A DNA stretch of 64,000 bases, from contig NZ_SJJR01000009.1 in NCBI RefSeq assembly GCF_004331455.1, positions 62,001 to 126,000 on the forward strand, in the 5' to 3' direction. Positions 49,918 to 59,044 of the stretch are shown here, in pieces. A program made the translations under genes and the position numbers. Position 1 is the stretch's first letter. Each line of letters opens with the position of its first letter. The notes beneath the pieces were generated by a model. The model did no database searches and had not been told where the DNA came from. It saw nothing but the letters and a program-made list of their open reading frames with translations. Origin of the DNA: Micromonospora zingiberis. GTDB taxonomy: Bacteria; Actinomycetota; Actinomycetes; Mycobacteriales; Micromonosporaceae.

Positions 49918-52494
49918 ATGACGATGATCGGCCGGACACAGGAGTTCGGTGACGTCCTCGCCGCAGTACGCGATCCACGGACGGATGTCGTCCTGGTCAC
50001 CGGCGAGGCCGGCGTGGGCAAGACGCGGCTGCTCGACGCCGTGTCCACCGATCTCCCTGCGGTCCGCGCCTGGGGCACGCGCGGGCTTTCACACGTTCCG
50101 CTGGCGGCTCTGGCACACCTGATTGACCCTGCGACGACGTCACTCGCGGAGATGGTCGCCCAGGTGCTCCGGGCGGTCCCAGCCGGAGCTGTGCTCGCGG
50201 TCGACGACCTGGACGGGTGCGACGAGGTCTCCCTGGCCGTCGCGGTGCGGGTCGCCCGCGACGCCGGACGCACCCTGGTCGGGACCGTGCGGACCACCGA
50301 TGGTCGCGTGCCGCCCGTCGTGGCCGAGCTCGCGGCGTCGTCGAGCACCCTCGTCCTGCCGATTGCGCCGTTCGACCGCACATCGACCGAGGAACTCATC
50401 GACACGCTCCTCAACGGCCCGGTGGACGCCGGGGTGGTCAACGATGTATGGCGCCGGACCGGCGGGAATGCCCTGTTCGTCACCCAGCTGCTCGACGGCG
50501 CACGACGCTCCGGCGCGTTGCACCGTTCGACGGTCGGCTGGCACGCCGTCGGGCCGCTACCGGTCCCGACCGGGCTGCGCAGCCTCCTGCCGACCCGCCT
50601 GGCGGGTCTGCCCAACAGCGCCGTCGCCGCCGCCCGCTTCCTGGCCGCCACCGGTCGGGCGAACGACGGAGAGGTCGAGCAGGCCGGGCACCTCGTCGGA
50701 ACCGAGCACCTGGTCACCCACGGGATCGCGGTCTGGACGGCCGAGACCGTGCGGTTTGTCCACCCGTTGTTCGCCGAGGTGCTGTGGGACGGGCTGTCGC
50801 CCGCCCGGCGGCGGGCGGTGCTTCGCGAGCACCTCGCGGTCGCCCGGACCCTCACCCCGCACGACCACGTACGGTGCACCGTGCTGAGCCTGGACGCCGG
50901 GGAGGCCGTGGCACCGGGGCACCTGCTGGCCGCAGCGCGGGTCGCGGCGGCGGGCGGCGCGACCGACGTCGCGGTGCGGCTGGCCCGGGCCTGCCTCGAC
51001 CGAGTCCCGGACGTCTGGACCGCCCACCCGGAGGTCGCCGTCGGTGCCGCCCTCGTCTTCGCGGTCACCCTCTGGGAGACCGGGCGCGCCGACGAGGCCG
51101 TGACCGTCCTGCGTGACGCGCTGGACCGCACCCCGCCGGGCGCGGACGCCGCTCTGCTCGCCGTCACCCTGCACAAGGTGATCCTCTGGGGTCGCTACGA
51201 CCTGCCCGCCGCCCGGGACGTGCTGCGGGAGCAGTCCGCCCGTTACCCTGCCGGGGCACCGGTCGGCGCCCTGTTCGCGGTCGCCGAAGCTGACGCCCTG
51301 GCATACGCCGGGTTCCCTGACGAGGCGCTGGCACTCGCGTCCGCCGTCGGGGACCACGCCAGGCTGCCGCTGCCGATCCGGACCATGCTGGCGACGAGCC
51401 GCAGCAACGCCCTGACCCACGTCGGACAGACAGGCGAGGCGGTCGCCGTCATCGAGGAACTGCTCGACCAGGTCACGGCGGCCGGGCCGGAGGTGGCTGC
51501 CGGGACCCGCGACAAGCTGCTCGTGTACGCGAGCCACGCCCTGCGCGAGCATGGTCGGCTCGACGACGCCGCAGACACCGCCGAGCGGGCCTACCACAGC
51601 GCGCTGGCCGACGGCGTGGTCTTCGAGCGCGCCTGGGCCGCCCTGTGCGTCGGCGCGGCCCGGCTACAGGCGGGACACCTGGACGATGCGACGCTCTGGG
51701 CGCGGCGCAGCCTCGTGACCTCGGTGGCCGCCGGGATGACCGACTGCACCCGGGTCTGCCTGTCCGTGCTGACCGTCGCCCACGGCTCACGCGGCCTGAC
51801 CCCGGATCCGGCGTGGGTGACGCACCTACGCTCGCCGGAGGCGGGCCTGGGATTCCTGCGCCACACCGTCCCGATCGCGCTGGGCTGGGCGGCGTACGCC
51901 GACGGCCACCACGCCCTGGCCTGCGACCTGCTGCGGCAGGGCCAGGCCAGAGCCGCGCAGGAACGGGCGGTGGCAGCCGAGTCCTGGATCCTGCACGAGC
52001 GCCTCCGGATGCACGACGGCACCGGGGTACGCGCCCGGCTGACCTCGCTCGCCGTCGGATCCCCGGTCGGCGCGGCGCGCCTGGCCCTGGCCACCGGGCT
52101 GGAGCGCGCCTGCCCCGAGACCCTGCTGGCGGCCGCGACGGCCTTCGAGGCCGTCGGTTCGCCCCTGTACGCGGCAGAGGCCGCAGCGGCGGCGTCCCGG
52201 TGCGTCTCCGGTCGGGCCGCGGCTGCCGCCCGAAGACGGGCCGACGAGCTTGCGCACGGGGTGGGTGACCCGCCCACTCCCCTGCTGGGCCGGTCACCCG
52301 TGCCCACCGACCCGCTGACCTCCCGCGAGCGCCTCGTCGCCGAGCTTGCCACGGGCGGGGCGACGAACGCCGAGATCGCCGAGCGGCTGGTCCTGTCGGT
52401 GCGGACGGTGGAGAACCACCTGTCCCGTGCCTATGCGAAGCTCGGCATCACCTCCAGGGGTGACCTTGCCCGGTACGGGATCGGAAACCGGTAG
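49918..52494 (+). CDS. LAL-type LuxR family transcriptional regulator
   Basis: 858 residues from ATG 49918. N-terminal AAA/ATPase: VVLVTGEAGVGKTRLL (Walker A) and AVLAVDDLDGCDEVS-like Walker B, then a TPR-like helical region, and a C-terminal LuxR HTH (LTSRERLVAELATGGATNAE, then LSVRTVENHLSRAYAKLG). It is an ATP-dependent activator of unknown inducer. The gene starts ~210 bp after the cupin gene on the same strand and may control that small cluster. Clearly a different LAL subgroup from the one at 410-3364. Confidence 0.92.
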   Translation: MTMIGRTQEFGDVLAAVRDPRTDVVLVTGEAGVGKTRLLDAVSTDLPAVRAWGTRGLSHVPLAALAHLIDPATTSLAEMVAQVLRAVPAGAVLAVDDLDGCDEVSLAVAVRVARDAGRTLVGTVRTTDGRVPPVVAELAASSSTLVLPIAPFDRTSTEELIDTLLNGPVDAGVVNDVWRRTGGNALFVTQLLDGARRSGALHRSTVGWHAVGPLPVPTGLRSLLPTRLAGLPNSAVAAARFLAATGRANDGEVEQAGHLVGTEHLVTHGIAVWTAETVRFVHPLFAEVLWDGLSPARRRAVLREHLAVARTLTPHDHVRCTVLSLDAGEAVAPGHLLAAARVAAAGGATDVAVRLARACLDRVPDVWTAHPEVAVGAALVFAVTLWETGRADEAVTVLRDALDRTPPGADAALLAVTLHKVILWGRYDLPAARDVLREQSARYPAGAPVGALFAVAEADALAYAGFPDEALALASAVGDHARLPLPIRTMLATSRSNALTHVGQTGEAVAVIEELLDQVTAAGPEVAAGTRDKLLVYASHALREHGRLDDAADTAERAYHSALADGVVFERAWAALCVGAARLQAGHLDDATLWARRSLVTSVAAGMTDCTRVCLSVLTVAHGSRGLTPDPAWVTHLRSPEAGLGFLRHTVPIALGWAAYADGHHALACDLLRQGQARAAQERAVAAESWILHERLRMHDGTGVRARLTSLAVGSPVGAARLALATGLERACPETLLAAATAFEAVGSPLYAAEAAAAASRCVSGRAAAAARRRADELAHGVGDPPTPLLGRSPVPTDPLTSRERLVAELATGGATNAEIAERLVLSVRTVENHLSRAYAKLGITSRGDLARYGIGNR

Positions 52495-52497
52495 CTC

Positions 52498-52548
52498 TCC
52501 GACGGCGGCACGGCGGACGTCTGCGGCGACAACCGCACCGCCGTCGGA
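52498..52548. terminator. Possible weak stem-loop after the LAL gene
   Basis: TCCGACGGCGG (52498-52508) pairs with CCGCCGTCGGA (52538-52548) across a 29-nt loop, lying between convergent genes. Confidence 0.5.
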
Positions 52549-52556
52549 CAGCGGTC

Positions 52557-54038
52557 TCAGCAGGTACCGGGGCCGGATGAGCAGCCTCCGCCGGGACCCC
52601 CGCTGCCGGTCGCCCCGTCGAGCGGGCTGGGCAGGTCGGGACGGGTCTCCGGCTTGGCTTTGTTCCAGCCGCCCCCGAGGACCATCGCCCCGACGTGGGT
52701 GGCGATGTCGTCGCCCGAGAACAGGGAGATCAGGTCCCGGCGGTGCAGGGCCGCGTTGACGTCGTCGTCGGTCAGGACGCCGATCACGGTGGGGGCGTCC
52801 TGGACCGGGGTGACCGTCGCGCCCTTCATCGTGAGCACCTTGGCGAGCGCGGCGGACGCCTCCTGGTGCGAGAGCCAGGCCGTGCCGGGCAGGACCAGGC
52901 CGGTGACCTCCTCGCCGGTGGTCATTCCGTCGTGGCAGTTCTCACCCTTGGCGTCGCACTTCTGCGTCGTGGTGGTCGACGAGGTCTCGTTGCCGTCCTT
53001 GTCGACCGTCCGCTCGGTGTGGGTCTTCTTCGTCCCGGTGACCTTGCCGTTCTCGTCGCGCTCGTACTCGGTGGTGTCCTTCGTGATCGTCGTGCCGCCC
53101 TCCTTGTTCCTCTCGTGGGTGGTGTGCGTCTCCTTGACGACGTTCCCGTTCTGGTCGCGCTGCGTCCGGTCGGTGTGGTACCTGCCGTTCAGGTCGTAGT
53201 ACGCCTCGTCGGTCGACGACCCCGCCGTGTTCAGATCCTTGTCGTAGTACTCGGTCCGGCTGCTCGACGTGCACAGTCCGTCGCACCCCGGCGTACCGTC
53301 CCAGGTTCTCGACGAGGACCCGTCGCCGTACTCCGTGACTCTCGTGTCCTTGTCGGTGCTCGAGTTCTTCTCGCCGCCGTGGCTGGCTGCCCACCACCCG
53401 GTCACGCCGTCGTACGCGCCGTACCAGCTGCCGTTGAATCGGCCCAGGTCGATTCCCATCTTCTTACCGGCGCTGTCGAGGGTCAGGCCGAAGGTCAAGC
53501 CGGTCTTCCAGGGCGCTTCGATGCCGAGGCCCTTGAGCAGACCGTCGTCGATCCCGGCGAGGGCGAGGCTGCCCCTGCGGGTGGGAATCCCGAAGACCTG
53601 CGACGGAAGGCTCGATCCGACGCCCCCGGGCCGGCCCTGGAGGTCGTACCACTTCTTTTCGAGGCCCTTGACGAACTCCTCCGGGAACACGGCCCACGTG
53701 CCGTACCCGAGTTCGTAGGTCGGCAGCTTCCCGGCGAGGGTCGCGTCCAGGACAAGGGACAGCGGCGGGGTGCTGGCCGGGTCGAGCGGGTCGTAGCCGG
53801 AGACGATCTCGTCGGCGTCGGCCACACCGTCGCCGTCGGAGTCCACGACCCCCAACGCCAGATAGCAGGCGGACAGGTCGCACAGCCGCAGGTCGGAGAG
53901 TTTATCGCTGCGTCGACCGTCGTCGGCGCCGGCCGACGAGGCGAGGATCGTTGGGAGCAGAAGGGCACCGAAGGTCAGGGTCGTCAGTGTGCGCCGGAAC
54001 CACGTACCGGAGTAGAGGACGGATCGAGAGGACATCAT
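52557..54038 (-). CDS. Secreted protein with Asp-rich calcium-type repeat and charged repetitive middle
   Basis: 493 residues from ATG 54038. Signal peptide FRRTLTTLTFGALLLPTILA, with cleavage near SSAGADD. VVDSDGDGVADADEIVSGYD is a thrombospondin type 3-like Ca-binding motif. The region ~225-365 is very hydrophilic with quasi-repeats such as ETHTTHERNKEGGTTITKD and TEYERDENGKVTGTKKTHTE, reminiscent of RHS/YD-type sequences without being one. The C-terminal ~110 residues are a folded unknown domain ending in a Gly/Ser/Cys tail. Probably an extracellular or wall-associated protein; no enzyme motif is seen. Confidence 0.75.
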   Translation of the reverse strand: MMSSRSVLYSGTWFRRTLTTLTFGALLLPTILASSAGADDGRRSDKLSDLRLCDLSACYLALGVVDSDGDGVADADEIVSGYDPLDPASTPPLSLVLDATLAGKLPTYELGYGTWAVFPEEFVKGLEKKWYDLQGRPGGVGSSLPSQVFGIPTRRGSLALAGIDDGLLKGLGIEAPWKTGLTFGLTLDSAGKKMGIDLGRFNGSWYGAYDGVTGWWAASHGGEKNSSTDKDTRVTEYGDGSSSRTWDGTPGCDGLCTSSSRTEYYDKDLNTAGSSTDEAYYDLNGRYHTDRTQRDQNGNVVKETHTTHERNKEGGTTITKDTTEYERDENGKVTGTKKTHTERTVDKDGNETSSTTTTQKCDAKGENCHDGMTTGEEVTGLVLPGTAWLSHQEASAALAKVLTMKGATVTPVQDAPTVIGVLTDDDVNAALHRRDLISLFSGDDIATHVGAMVLGGGWNKAKPETRPDLPSPLDGATGSGGPGGGCSSGPGTC

Positions 54039-54065
54039 GAGGGCGAACCTAAGGAACCGTCGCAG

Positions 54066-54097
54066 GCACGTCCTGAGTAGCGCGTACTCAAACGTGC
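54066..54097. promoter_or_regulatory. Nested dyad upstream of the secreted-protein gene
   Basis: GCACGT (54066-54071) ... GAGTA (54075-54079) GCGCG TACTC (54085-54089) ... ACGTGC (54092-54097) is a symmetrical element 28 bp before the start codon. It may be an operator or a promoter-proximal hairpin. Confidence 0.4.
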
Positions 54098-54175
54098 GAC
54101 GCGCAGCGCCGTGATCGACTCAGGCCGCCGCGTGGCGGGGCTCGAAGCTCACGTTGAGACTGACTTCCAAATCTG

Positions 54176-54252
54176 TGGTGGGGCGGGCGGGACTCGAACC
54201 CGCGACCGAGGGATTATGAGTCCCCTGCTCTAACCGGCTGAGCTACCGCCCC
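54176..54252 (-). tRNA. tRNA with CAU anticodon (elongator Met or lysidine-type Ile)
   Basis: Complete cloverleaf on the minus strand: acceptor GGGGCGG/CCGCCCC, D arm GCTCAGCCGGTTAGAGC, anticodon loop CTCATAA (anticodon CAU), T arm GCGGG-TTCGAGT-CCCGC, discriminator A and encoded CCA (54176-54178). The body is 54179-54252. CAU can be elongator tRNA-Met or tRNA-Ile2 modified by TilS; the sequence alone does not decide by eye. Confidence 0.95.
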
Positions 54253-54616
54253 GGCACGGGCCGGATCTTATCCCGCCCGGTCGATCACCGGCCAGCACCG
54301 GTAGCCGCTTCTCACCGGCGTCGCCCCCGTGCCGGCAGCACGATGGGCAACGCGAGGATAACAGCGAGCACGCAGCCGACTCCGATCCACACCCCACATC
54401 CGGTTTTCCGGGCAGAAGCAGCAGGGTGAGCCCGCCGACTGCCCGGATTGGTGGGGCGGCTGCGTCACGGACGGCCTCGCTCGGCGGCGCGGAGCCCTGC
54501 CCGTCGACCAGCCTTGCTCTGCCCGTCGACCAGCCTTCAGGGGCCGCACGTGCCGAGGGCCAGTAACGGCAGATGCCCACCGGCAGGGCGGTGGGCATCT
54601 CGTGCTGGAGCGGAGG
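54253..54616. other. Spacer between two tRNA genes, no gene supported
   Basis: 364 bp. Contains an 18-bp direct repeat (TGCCCGTCGACCAGCCTT at 54498-54515 and 54520-54537). A short minus-strand hydrophobic frame ending at 54312 (GVGCVLAVILALPIVLPARG) could encode a tiny membrane peptide but lacks a ribosome-binding site. Confidence 0.4.
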
Positions 54617-54689
54617 CTCCCCCGTTTGGACTCGAACCAAAAACCTGCCGGTTAACAGCCGGCTGCTCTGCCAATTGAGCTACGGGGGA
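54617..54689 (-). tRNA. tRNA-Asn (GUU)
   Basis: Cloverleaf on the minus strand: acceptor TCCCCCG/CGGGGGA, D arm GCTCAATTGGCAGAGC, anticodon stem GCCGG/CCGGC with loop CTGTTAA (anticodon GUU), T loop TTCGAGT, discriminator G. CCA is not encoded in the DNA. It lies 364 bp from the CAU tRNA on the same strand. Confidence 0.95.
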
Positions 54690-54964
54690 CTGCGTTGCCG
54701 CTCGGTGCGGATCTCTCCGCGCCGCGCGCCGGGCACAAGAGTACAGGATTCCGGGGGGTCTTGGTCCAGGGGGTTACCCTCGCGAGCGGTGGGCGAGGCG
54801 ACGGGATTGCCCAGGACAAATCGCCATCGCGGCACAAGGAGGCATGAGCAAAGAGCAGGATGGGTAGTTAGCTGCCGACGACAGGACGCAGGCGCGAACT
54901 GGTCGGCCCCGCCCCCGGCGTTCGAGGGCGGGTCGACGGCGCGTCAGGTACGAGAGGAGCCGCC

Positions 54965-55354
54965 ATGCGCGGAAAGATCATGTTCCTTGGCGGGCTGGCT
55001 GCAGGGTTCGTCCTGGGCGCCCGTGCCGGCCGGGAGAAGTACGAGGAACTGGTGGTCCGGGGCCGCAAGGTGCTCGACCACCCGACCGTCCAGGAGGCGG
55101 CTGGGGTCGCACAGGCCCAGGCGAGCCGGCTCTACCACGAGGGCAAGGACAAGCTCGGCCACTCCAAGCTGGGCGAGAAGCTGAACCAGAACGGCAAGCA
55201 GGGCCTGACCCCTGCCGACGACGCCTTCGCCGGCACGCCGGCCACGGCGGGCGCGAAGTCCGGCTCCAGTTCGTCGGGGTCGACCACGAGCTCGACGTCG
55301 AGCACCCCCCGCAGCAAGCCGTCCGGCTCGGGCACCAACGGCACCAGCCTGTAG
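54965..55354 (+). CDS. YtxH-like small membrane-associated protein
   Basis: 129 residues, ATG 54965 with GAGGAG upstream. A single N-terminal hydrophobic segment IMFLGGLAAGFVLGARAG is followed by REKYEELVVRGRKVLDHPTV, the YtxH/general-stress pattern common in actinobacteria, then a Ser/Thr/Gly-rich disordered tail. It likely sits in the membrane with the bulk facing the cytoplasm. Function is not well defined in the family. Confidence 0.82.
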   Translation: MRGKIMFLGGLAAGFVLGARAGREKYEELVVRGRKVLDHPTVQEAAGVAQAQASRLYHEGKDKLGHSKLGEKLNQNGKQGLTPADDAFAGTPATAGAKSGSSSSGSTTSSTSSTPRSKPSGSGTNGTSL

Positions 55355-55362
55355 CCACGTCC

Positions 55363-55401
55363 AGCCGGGCCCGATCGCCAACCTGGCGGTCGGGCCCGGC
55401 T
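55363..55401. terminator. Strong stem-loop terminator
   Basis: Arms of 18 bp, AGCCGGGCCCGATCGCCA (55363-55380) and TGGCGGTCGGGCCCGGCT (55384-55401), pair with a single G-T wobble and a 3-nt loop, nine bases after the YtxH-like stop codon. Confidence 0.88.
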
Positions 55402-55631
55402 GCTGTCTGCGCACGTCAGGGAAGGCAGCCGACCCCTCCGGGGTGACTTTCGCCGGTATTGAGCAAAAGTCCCGCATGGATCGCTGAAACTTCTGCCGTC
55501 AACCCCTTCTCTTTGATGTCGGTCACAAATATCGTCCTCGTTAGACCTGGCCAGGCTCGTTTGGTACACCCCCGACCACCTCGGCGCCGCGCGGGCGTCG
55601 GGGCGGACCTGACCGATCAGAGCGAGGTTCG

Positions 55632-58600
55632 ATGCGCAGACCGTTGGGCCGCAGGGCCCTTACCTATCTGAGTCTCCTCACCCTCGTCGGCGCGACACTT
55701 GTCGCGACCGGCACCCAACAGACCCCGCCAGCGCAGGCCGCTCCGGTAGCGGGCGAACCGGCGGCGCACAGCAACGGCATCCAGTACAAGGTTCTCGTCT
55801 TCACCCGGTCGGCCGGCGGCTCGCACCCCGCCACCGCCGCCGGTGTCGAGGCCATCCGGCAGCTCGGCAAGGACCGACGGTTCACCGTGGACGTCACCGA
55901 CGACGCCCGCAAGTTCCGCGAGCCGCACCTGAAGCAGTTCCGCACCGTGGTGTTCCTGAACACGGCCGGCGAGGTGCTCAACAACGCCCAGCGAGCCGCG
56001 TTCGAGCAGTACTACCGCGCCGGCGGCGGCTTCGTCGGCGTGCACTCGGCGATCGAGGCGGAACCGGGCTGGAGCTTCCTCGACGAGGTCCTCGGCACCC
56101 GTGCCGTCGGCGCGGCGACGCCGGCCAGTGCGGCCCGGGTGACCGTGGCCGACCGGGTACACCCCGCCTCGGCCACGCTGCCCGAGCGGTGGACCACCAC
56201 CGATCGCTGGTACAACTTCGCGGCCAACGTCCGGGGCTTCTCCCACGTCCTGGCGACCGTGGACGAGAAGACGTACAGCGGCGGCAACATGGGCTTCGAC
56301 CACCCGATCACCTGGTGCAAGGACTACCAGGGCGGTCGCTCGTTCTACACCGGACTCGGTGCCACCCCGGAGAGCTTCCGCGGCACCGACCTGCGCGCTC
56401 ACCTGGGTGGCGCGATCCAGTGGGCGGCCGGTGTCACCGACGGCGACTGCGGCGCGACGGTACTGGCCAACTACCAGATGACGGTGATCGGCGCGCAGCC
56501 CAACGTCAACGAGCCGATCGGCTTCGACGTGCTGCCCGACGGGCGGGTCCTCCAGACCGACCGGCGCGGCGGCGTCCGGCTGCACGAGCCGGACGGCAAC
56601 CAGACCACCATCCTGGCCCAGATCCCGGTCTACACCCACAGCGAGGACGGGATGTACGGCCCGGCGATCGACAAGGACTTCGCCACCAACAAGTGGGTCT
56701 ACCTGTTCTACGCGCCCCTGCTGGACACCCCCACCGGTGCCGCGCCGACCACCAGCACCGACCCGAACGCCTGGGACGTGTGGGACGGCTACTTCCAGCT
56801 CTCCCGCTTCAAGTTCGTCGACGGCGAGAATCCCTCGCTCGACCTGGCCACCGAGCAGAAGATCATGCAGGTGCCGGTGGACCGGGGCGCCTGCTGCCAC
56901 GTGGCCGGTGACATCGCCTTCGACTCGGAGAACAACCTCTGGCTGGTCACCGGGGACGACACCCCGGCCAGCGCCGGCGGTGCCGGCGGCTTCTCCCCGC
57001 ACAACGACTCGGTGAGCGCCAGCGGCGTCTACCAGGCACCGTTCGCGGACGCCCGGCGTACCTCCGCCAACACCAACGACCTGCGGGGCAAGATCCTGCG
57101 GATCAGCGTCCAGCCGGACGGCAGCTACACCATCCCCGAGGGGAACCTGTTCCCCTCGGCGGATCATCCGGCGGACAAGACCCGGCCGGAGATCTACGCG
57201 ATGGGCCTGCGGAACCCGTTCCGGATCACCCTCGACAAGAACGACGTCGCCTACATCACCGACTACTCCCCGGACTCCCGTGACGCGGGCGTCGGGCGGG
57301 GGCCGGCGGGAACCGGCCGGATGATGGTGGTCGACAAGCCGGCGAACTACGGTTGGCCGATGTGCGTGCAGCCTGACCTGCCGTACTACGAGATGAACTG
57401 GACCACCACCCCCATCTCGCCGGTCGCGCCGTTCGACTGCGCGGCGCCGAAGAACACCTCGCGGCACAACACCGGTCTGGTCGACCTGCCGCCGGTGGAG
57501 AAGTCCGAACTCTGGTACTCGTTCAACGCTCCGACCCCGTGTCCGGAGTCCTACCTGTCCACCCCGACCCAGGCTTGTCCGGCGCTCTTCCCAGAACTGG
57601 GTACCGGTGGCGTCGGACCGCACGGCGCGGCGAAGTACGACTACGACCCGGAGCTGAGGTCGGAGACGAAGTTCCCCGCGTACTACGACGGCGCGATCTT
57701 CTTCGGCGAGTTCACCCGGGACTACCTTCGGGAGATCCGGCTCGACTCGCAGGGCGAGATCCTGAAGATCAATGACCTGTTGAACTGCGGTGGTGGCCCG
57801 GTCACACCGGCCAGGCCGTTCCTCTGCGACAACCCCATGGACATGATGTGGGGCCCCGACGGCAACTTTTACCTGCTGACGTACGGGGACGGGTTCTTCA
57901 ACATCAACCCCGACGCGGCGATGGTGAAGTTCAGCTACGTCAAGGGCCTGCGGGCGCCGACGGCCGTGCTGAACGCGACCCCGACCAACGGGCGCGCTCC
58001 GCTGACCGTGGCCTTCTCCAGCGAGGGCTCGCACGACCCGGACCCGGCGGACTCGATCTCCTTCGCCTGGGACTTCAACGGCGACGGTGTCATCGACTCC
58101 GTCGACCCGAACCCCACGTTCACGTACACGACGAACGGCGTCTACACCGCACGGCTGACGGTCACCGACTCCAGCGGCAAGACCGCGACGGCGAACACCA
58201 CCATCACGGTCGGCAACACCGCGCCGACGGTACGGGTGAACGTACCGCTGGAGGGCGGCTTCTTCAGCTGGGGTGACGACATCCCCTGGTCGGTGACGGT
58301 CACCGACCCCGAGGATGGCCCGATCGACTGCAGCCGGGTCGAGGTGACCTTCGTGCTCGGTCACGACGACCATGGGCACGGCGGGGCGAACGCCTTCGGC
58401 TGCTCCGGCGTACTGCCCACGGATCCCGACGACGCCGGCCACGGCGGCTACATCTACGGCGTGATCAGCGCCTCGTACACCGACAACGGCGCCAACGGCC
58501 AACCTGCCCTGACCACCATCGGTCAGCAGGTGATCCAGGACAAGTTGCAACAGGTGGAGTTCGCCCGGGACCAGTCCGGAACCACCGTCGGCAACAGCGC

Positions 58601-58976
58601 CGACATCGGCGGCGGACAGCAGCGGGGCAGCCTCGACCCCGGTGACTGGATCGCGATCAACGGCACGGTGAACCTGCGGAACATCAATTCGGTCACCCTG
58701 CGTACCTCCGGTGGTAGTGCGGCCACGGCCGGGCAGCCGCGGTTCAACGTCGAGTTCCGCCGGGACTCGCCGACCGGCCCGCTGCTGACCACCGCCACGG
58801 TCAACGCGACCACCGGCAACAACGCCTTCACCAGCACCAGCGTGCCGATCACCGACCCCGGTGACACCTTCCGGCTCTACCTGGTGTTCACCACCGTTGC
58901 GGGCGGCCCGGCCAGCGGGTTCGGCAACCTCAACTGGGTCCAGTTCAACGGCCAGGGCATCGGCCTCACCCCGTAG
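55632..58976 (+). CDS. Secreted ThuA - PQQ-type sugar dehydrogenase - PKD fusion
   Basis: 1114 residues. Signal peptide YLSLLTLVGATLVATGTQQT, with cleavage near AQAAPVAG. Residues ~50-275 are a ThuA domain (VLVFTRSAGGSHPATA; GGGFVGVHSAIEAEPGW; FDHPITWCKDYQGGRSFYTG). Next comes a ~500-residue beta-propeller of the soluble glucose/sorbosone dehydrogenase type (YGPAIDKDFATNKWVYLFYA; KILRISVQPDGSYTIP; AMGLRNPFRITLD). A PKD domain (FSSEGSHDPDPADSISFAWD) and a beta-rich C-terminal domain follow. ThuA domains act on 3-keto-type sugars in some bacteria; together with the dehydrogenase this suggests extracellular sugar oxidation. A terminator separates it from the next gene. Confidence 0.92.
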   Translation: MRRPLGRRALTYLSLLTLVGATLVATGTQQTPPAQAAPVAGEPAAHSNGIQYKVLVFTRSAGGSHPATAAGVEAIRQLGKDRRFTVDVTDDARKFREPHLKQFRTVVFLNTAGEVLNNAQRAAFEQYYRAGGGFVGVHSAIEAEPGWSFLDEVLGTRAVGAATPASAARVTVADRVHPASATLPERWTTTDRWYNFAANVRGFSHVLATVDEKTYSGGNMGFDHPITWCKDYQGGRSFYTGLGATPESFRGTDLRAHLGGAIQWAAGVTDGDCGATVLANYQMTVIGAQPNVNEPIGFDVLPDGRVLQTDRRGGVRLHEPDGNQTTILAQIPVYTHSEDGMYGPAIDKDFATNKWVYLFYAPLLDTPTGAAPTTSTDPNAWDVWDGYFQLSRFKFVDGENPSLDLATEQKIMQVPVDRGACCHVAGDIAFDSENNLWLVTGDDTPASAGGAGGFSPHNDSVSASGVYQAPFADARRTSANTNDLRGKILRISVQPDGSYTIPEGNLFPSADHPADKTRPEIYAMGLRNPFRITLDKNDVAYITDYSPDSRDAGVGRGPAGTGRMMVVDKPANYGWPMCVQPDLPYYEMNWTTTPISPVAPFDCAAPKNTSRHNTGLVDLPPVEKSELWYSFNAPTPCPESYLSTPTQACPALFPELGTGGVGPHGAAKYDYDPELRSETKFPAYYDGAIFFGEFTRDYLREIRLDSQGEILKINDLLNCGGGPVTPARPFLCDNPMDMMWGPDGNFYLLTYGDGFFNINPDAAMVKFSYVKGLRAPTAVLNATPTNGRAPLTVAFSSEGSHDPDPADSISFAWDFNGDGVIDSVDPNPTFTYTTNGVYTARLTVTDSSGKTATANTTITVGNTAPTVRVNVPLEGGFFSWGDDIPWSVTVTDPEDGPIDCSRVEVTFVLGHDDHGHGGANAFGCSGVLPTDPDDAGHGGYIYGVISASYTDNGANGQPALTTIGQQVIQDKLQQVEFARDQSGTTVGNSADIGGGQQRGSLDPGDWIAINGTVNLRNINSVTLRTSGGSAATAGQPRFNVEFRRDSPTGPLLTTATVNATTGNNAFTSTSVPITDPGDTFRLYLVFTTVAGGPASGFGNLNWVQFNGQGIGLTP

Positions 58977-58984
58977 CCACCACC

Positions 58985-59014
58985 GGGCCGGGGCCGCCTG
59001 GGCGGCCCCGGCCC
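58985..59014. terminator. Stem-loop between ThuA fusion and isomerase gene
   Basis: Perfect 14-bp arms GGGCCGGGGCCGCC (58985-58998) and GGCGGCCCCGGCCC (59001-59014) with a 2-nt loop. It lies 31 bp before the next start codon, so some read-through is probably allowed. Confidence 0.8.
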
Positions 59015-59044
59015 ACCCCACCACCCAGAAAGGCAGTCAGGAAC

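Noticed and set aside
54268..54549. Minus-strand frame between the tRNA genes
   Set aside because: Arg/Pro/Cys-rich without coding bias; it spans a direct repeat.
54176..54689. tRNA genes as an integration site for a mobile element
   Set aside because: No integrase and no duplicated tRNA 3' end is visible in the window.
55617..59024. 1135-codon open frame on the minus strand
   Set aside because: It is the antisense shadow of the ThuA-PQQ dehydrogenase gene; long antisense frames are expected in very GC-rich coding DNA and it has no domain.
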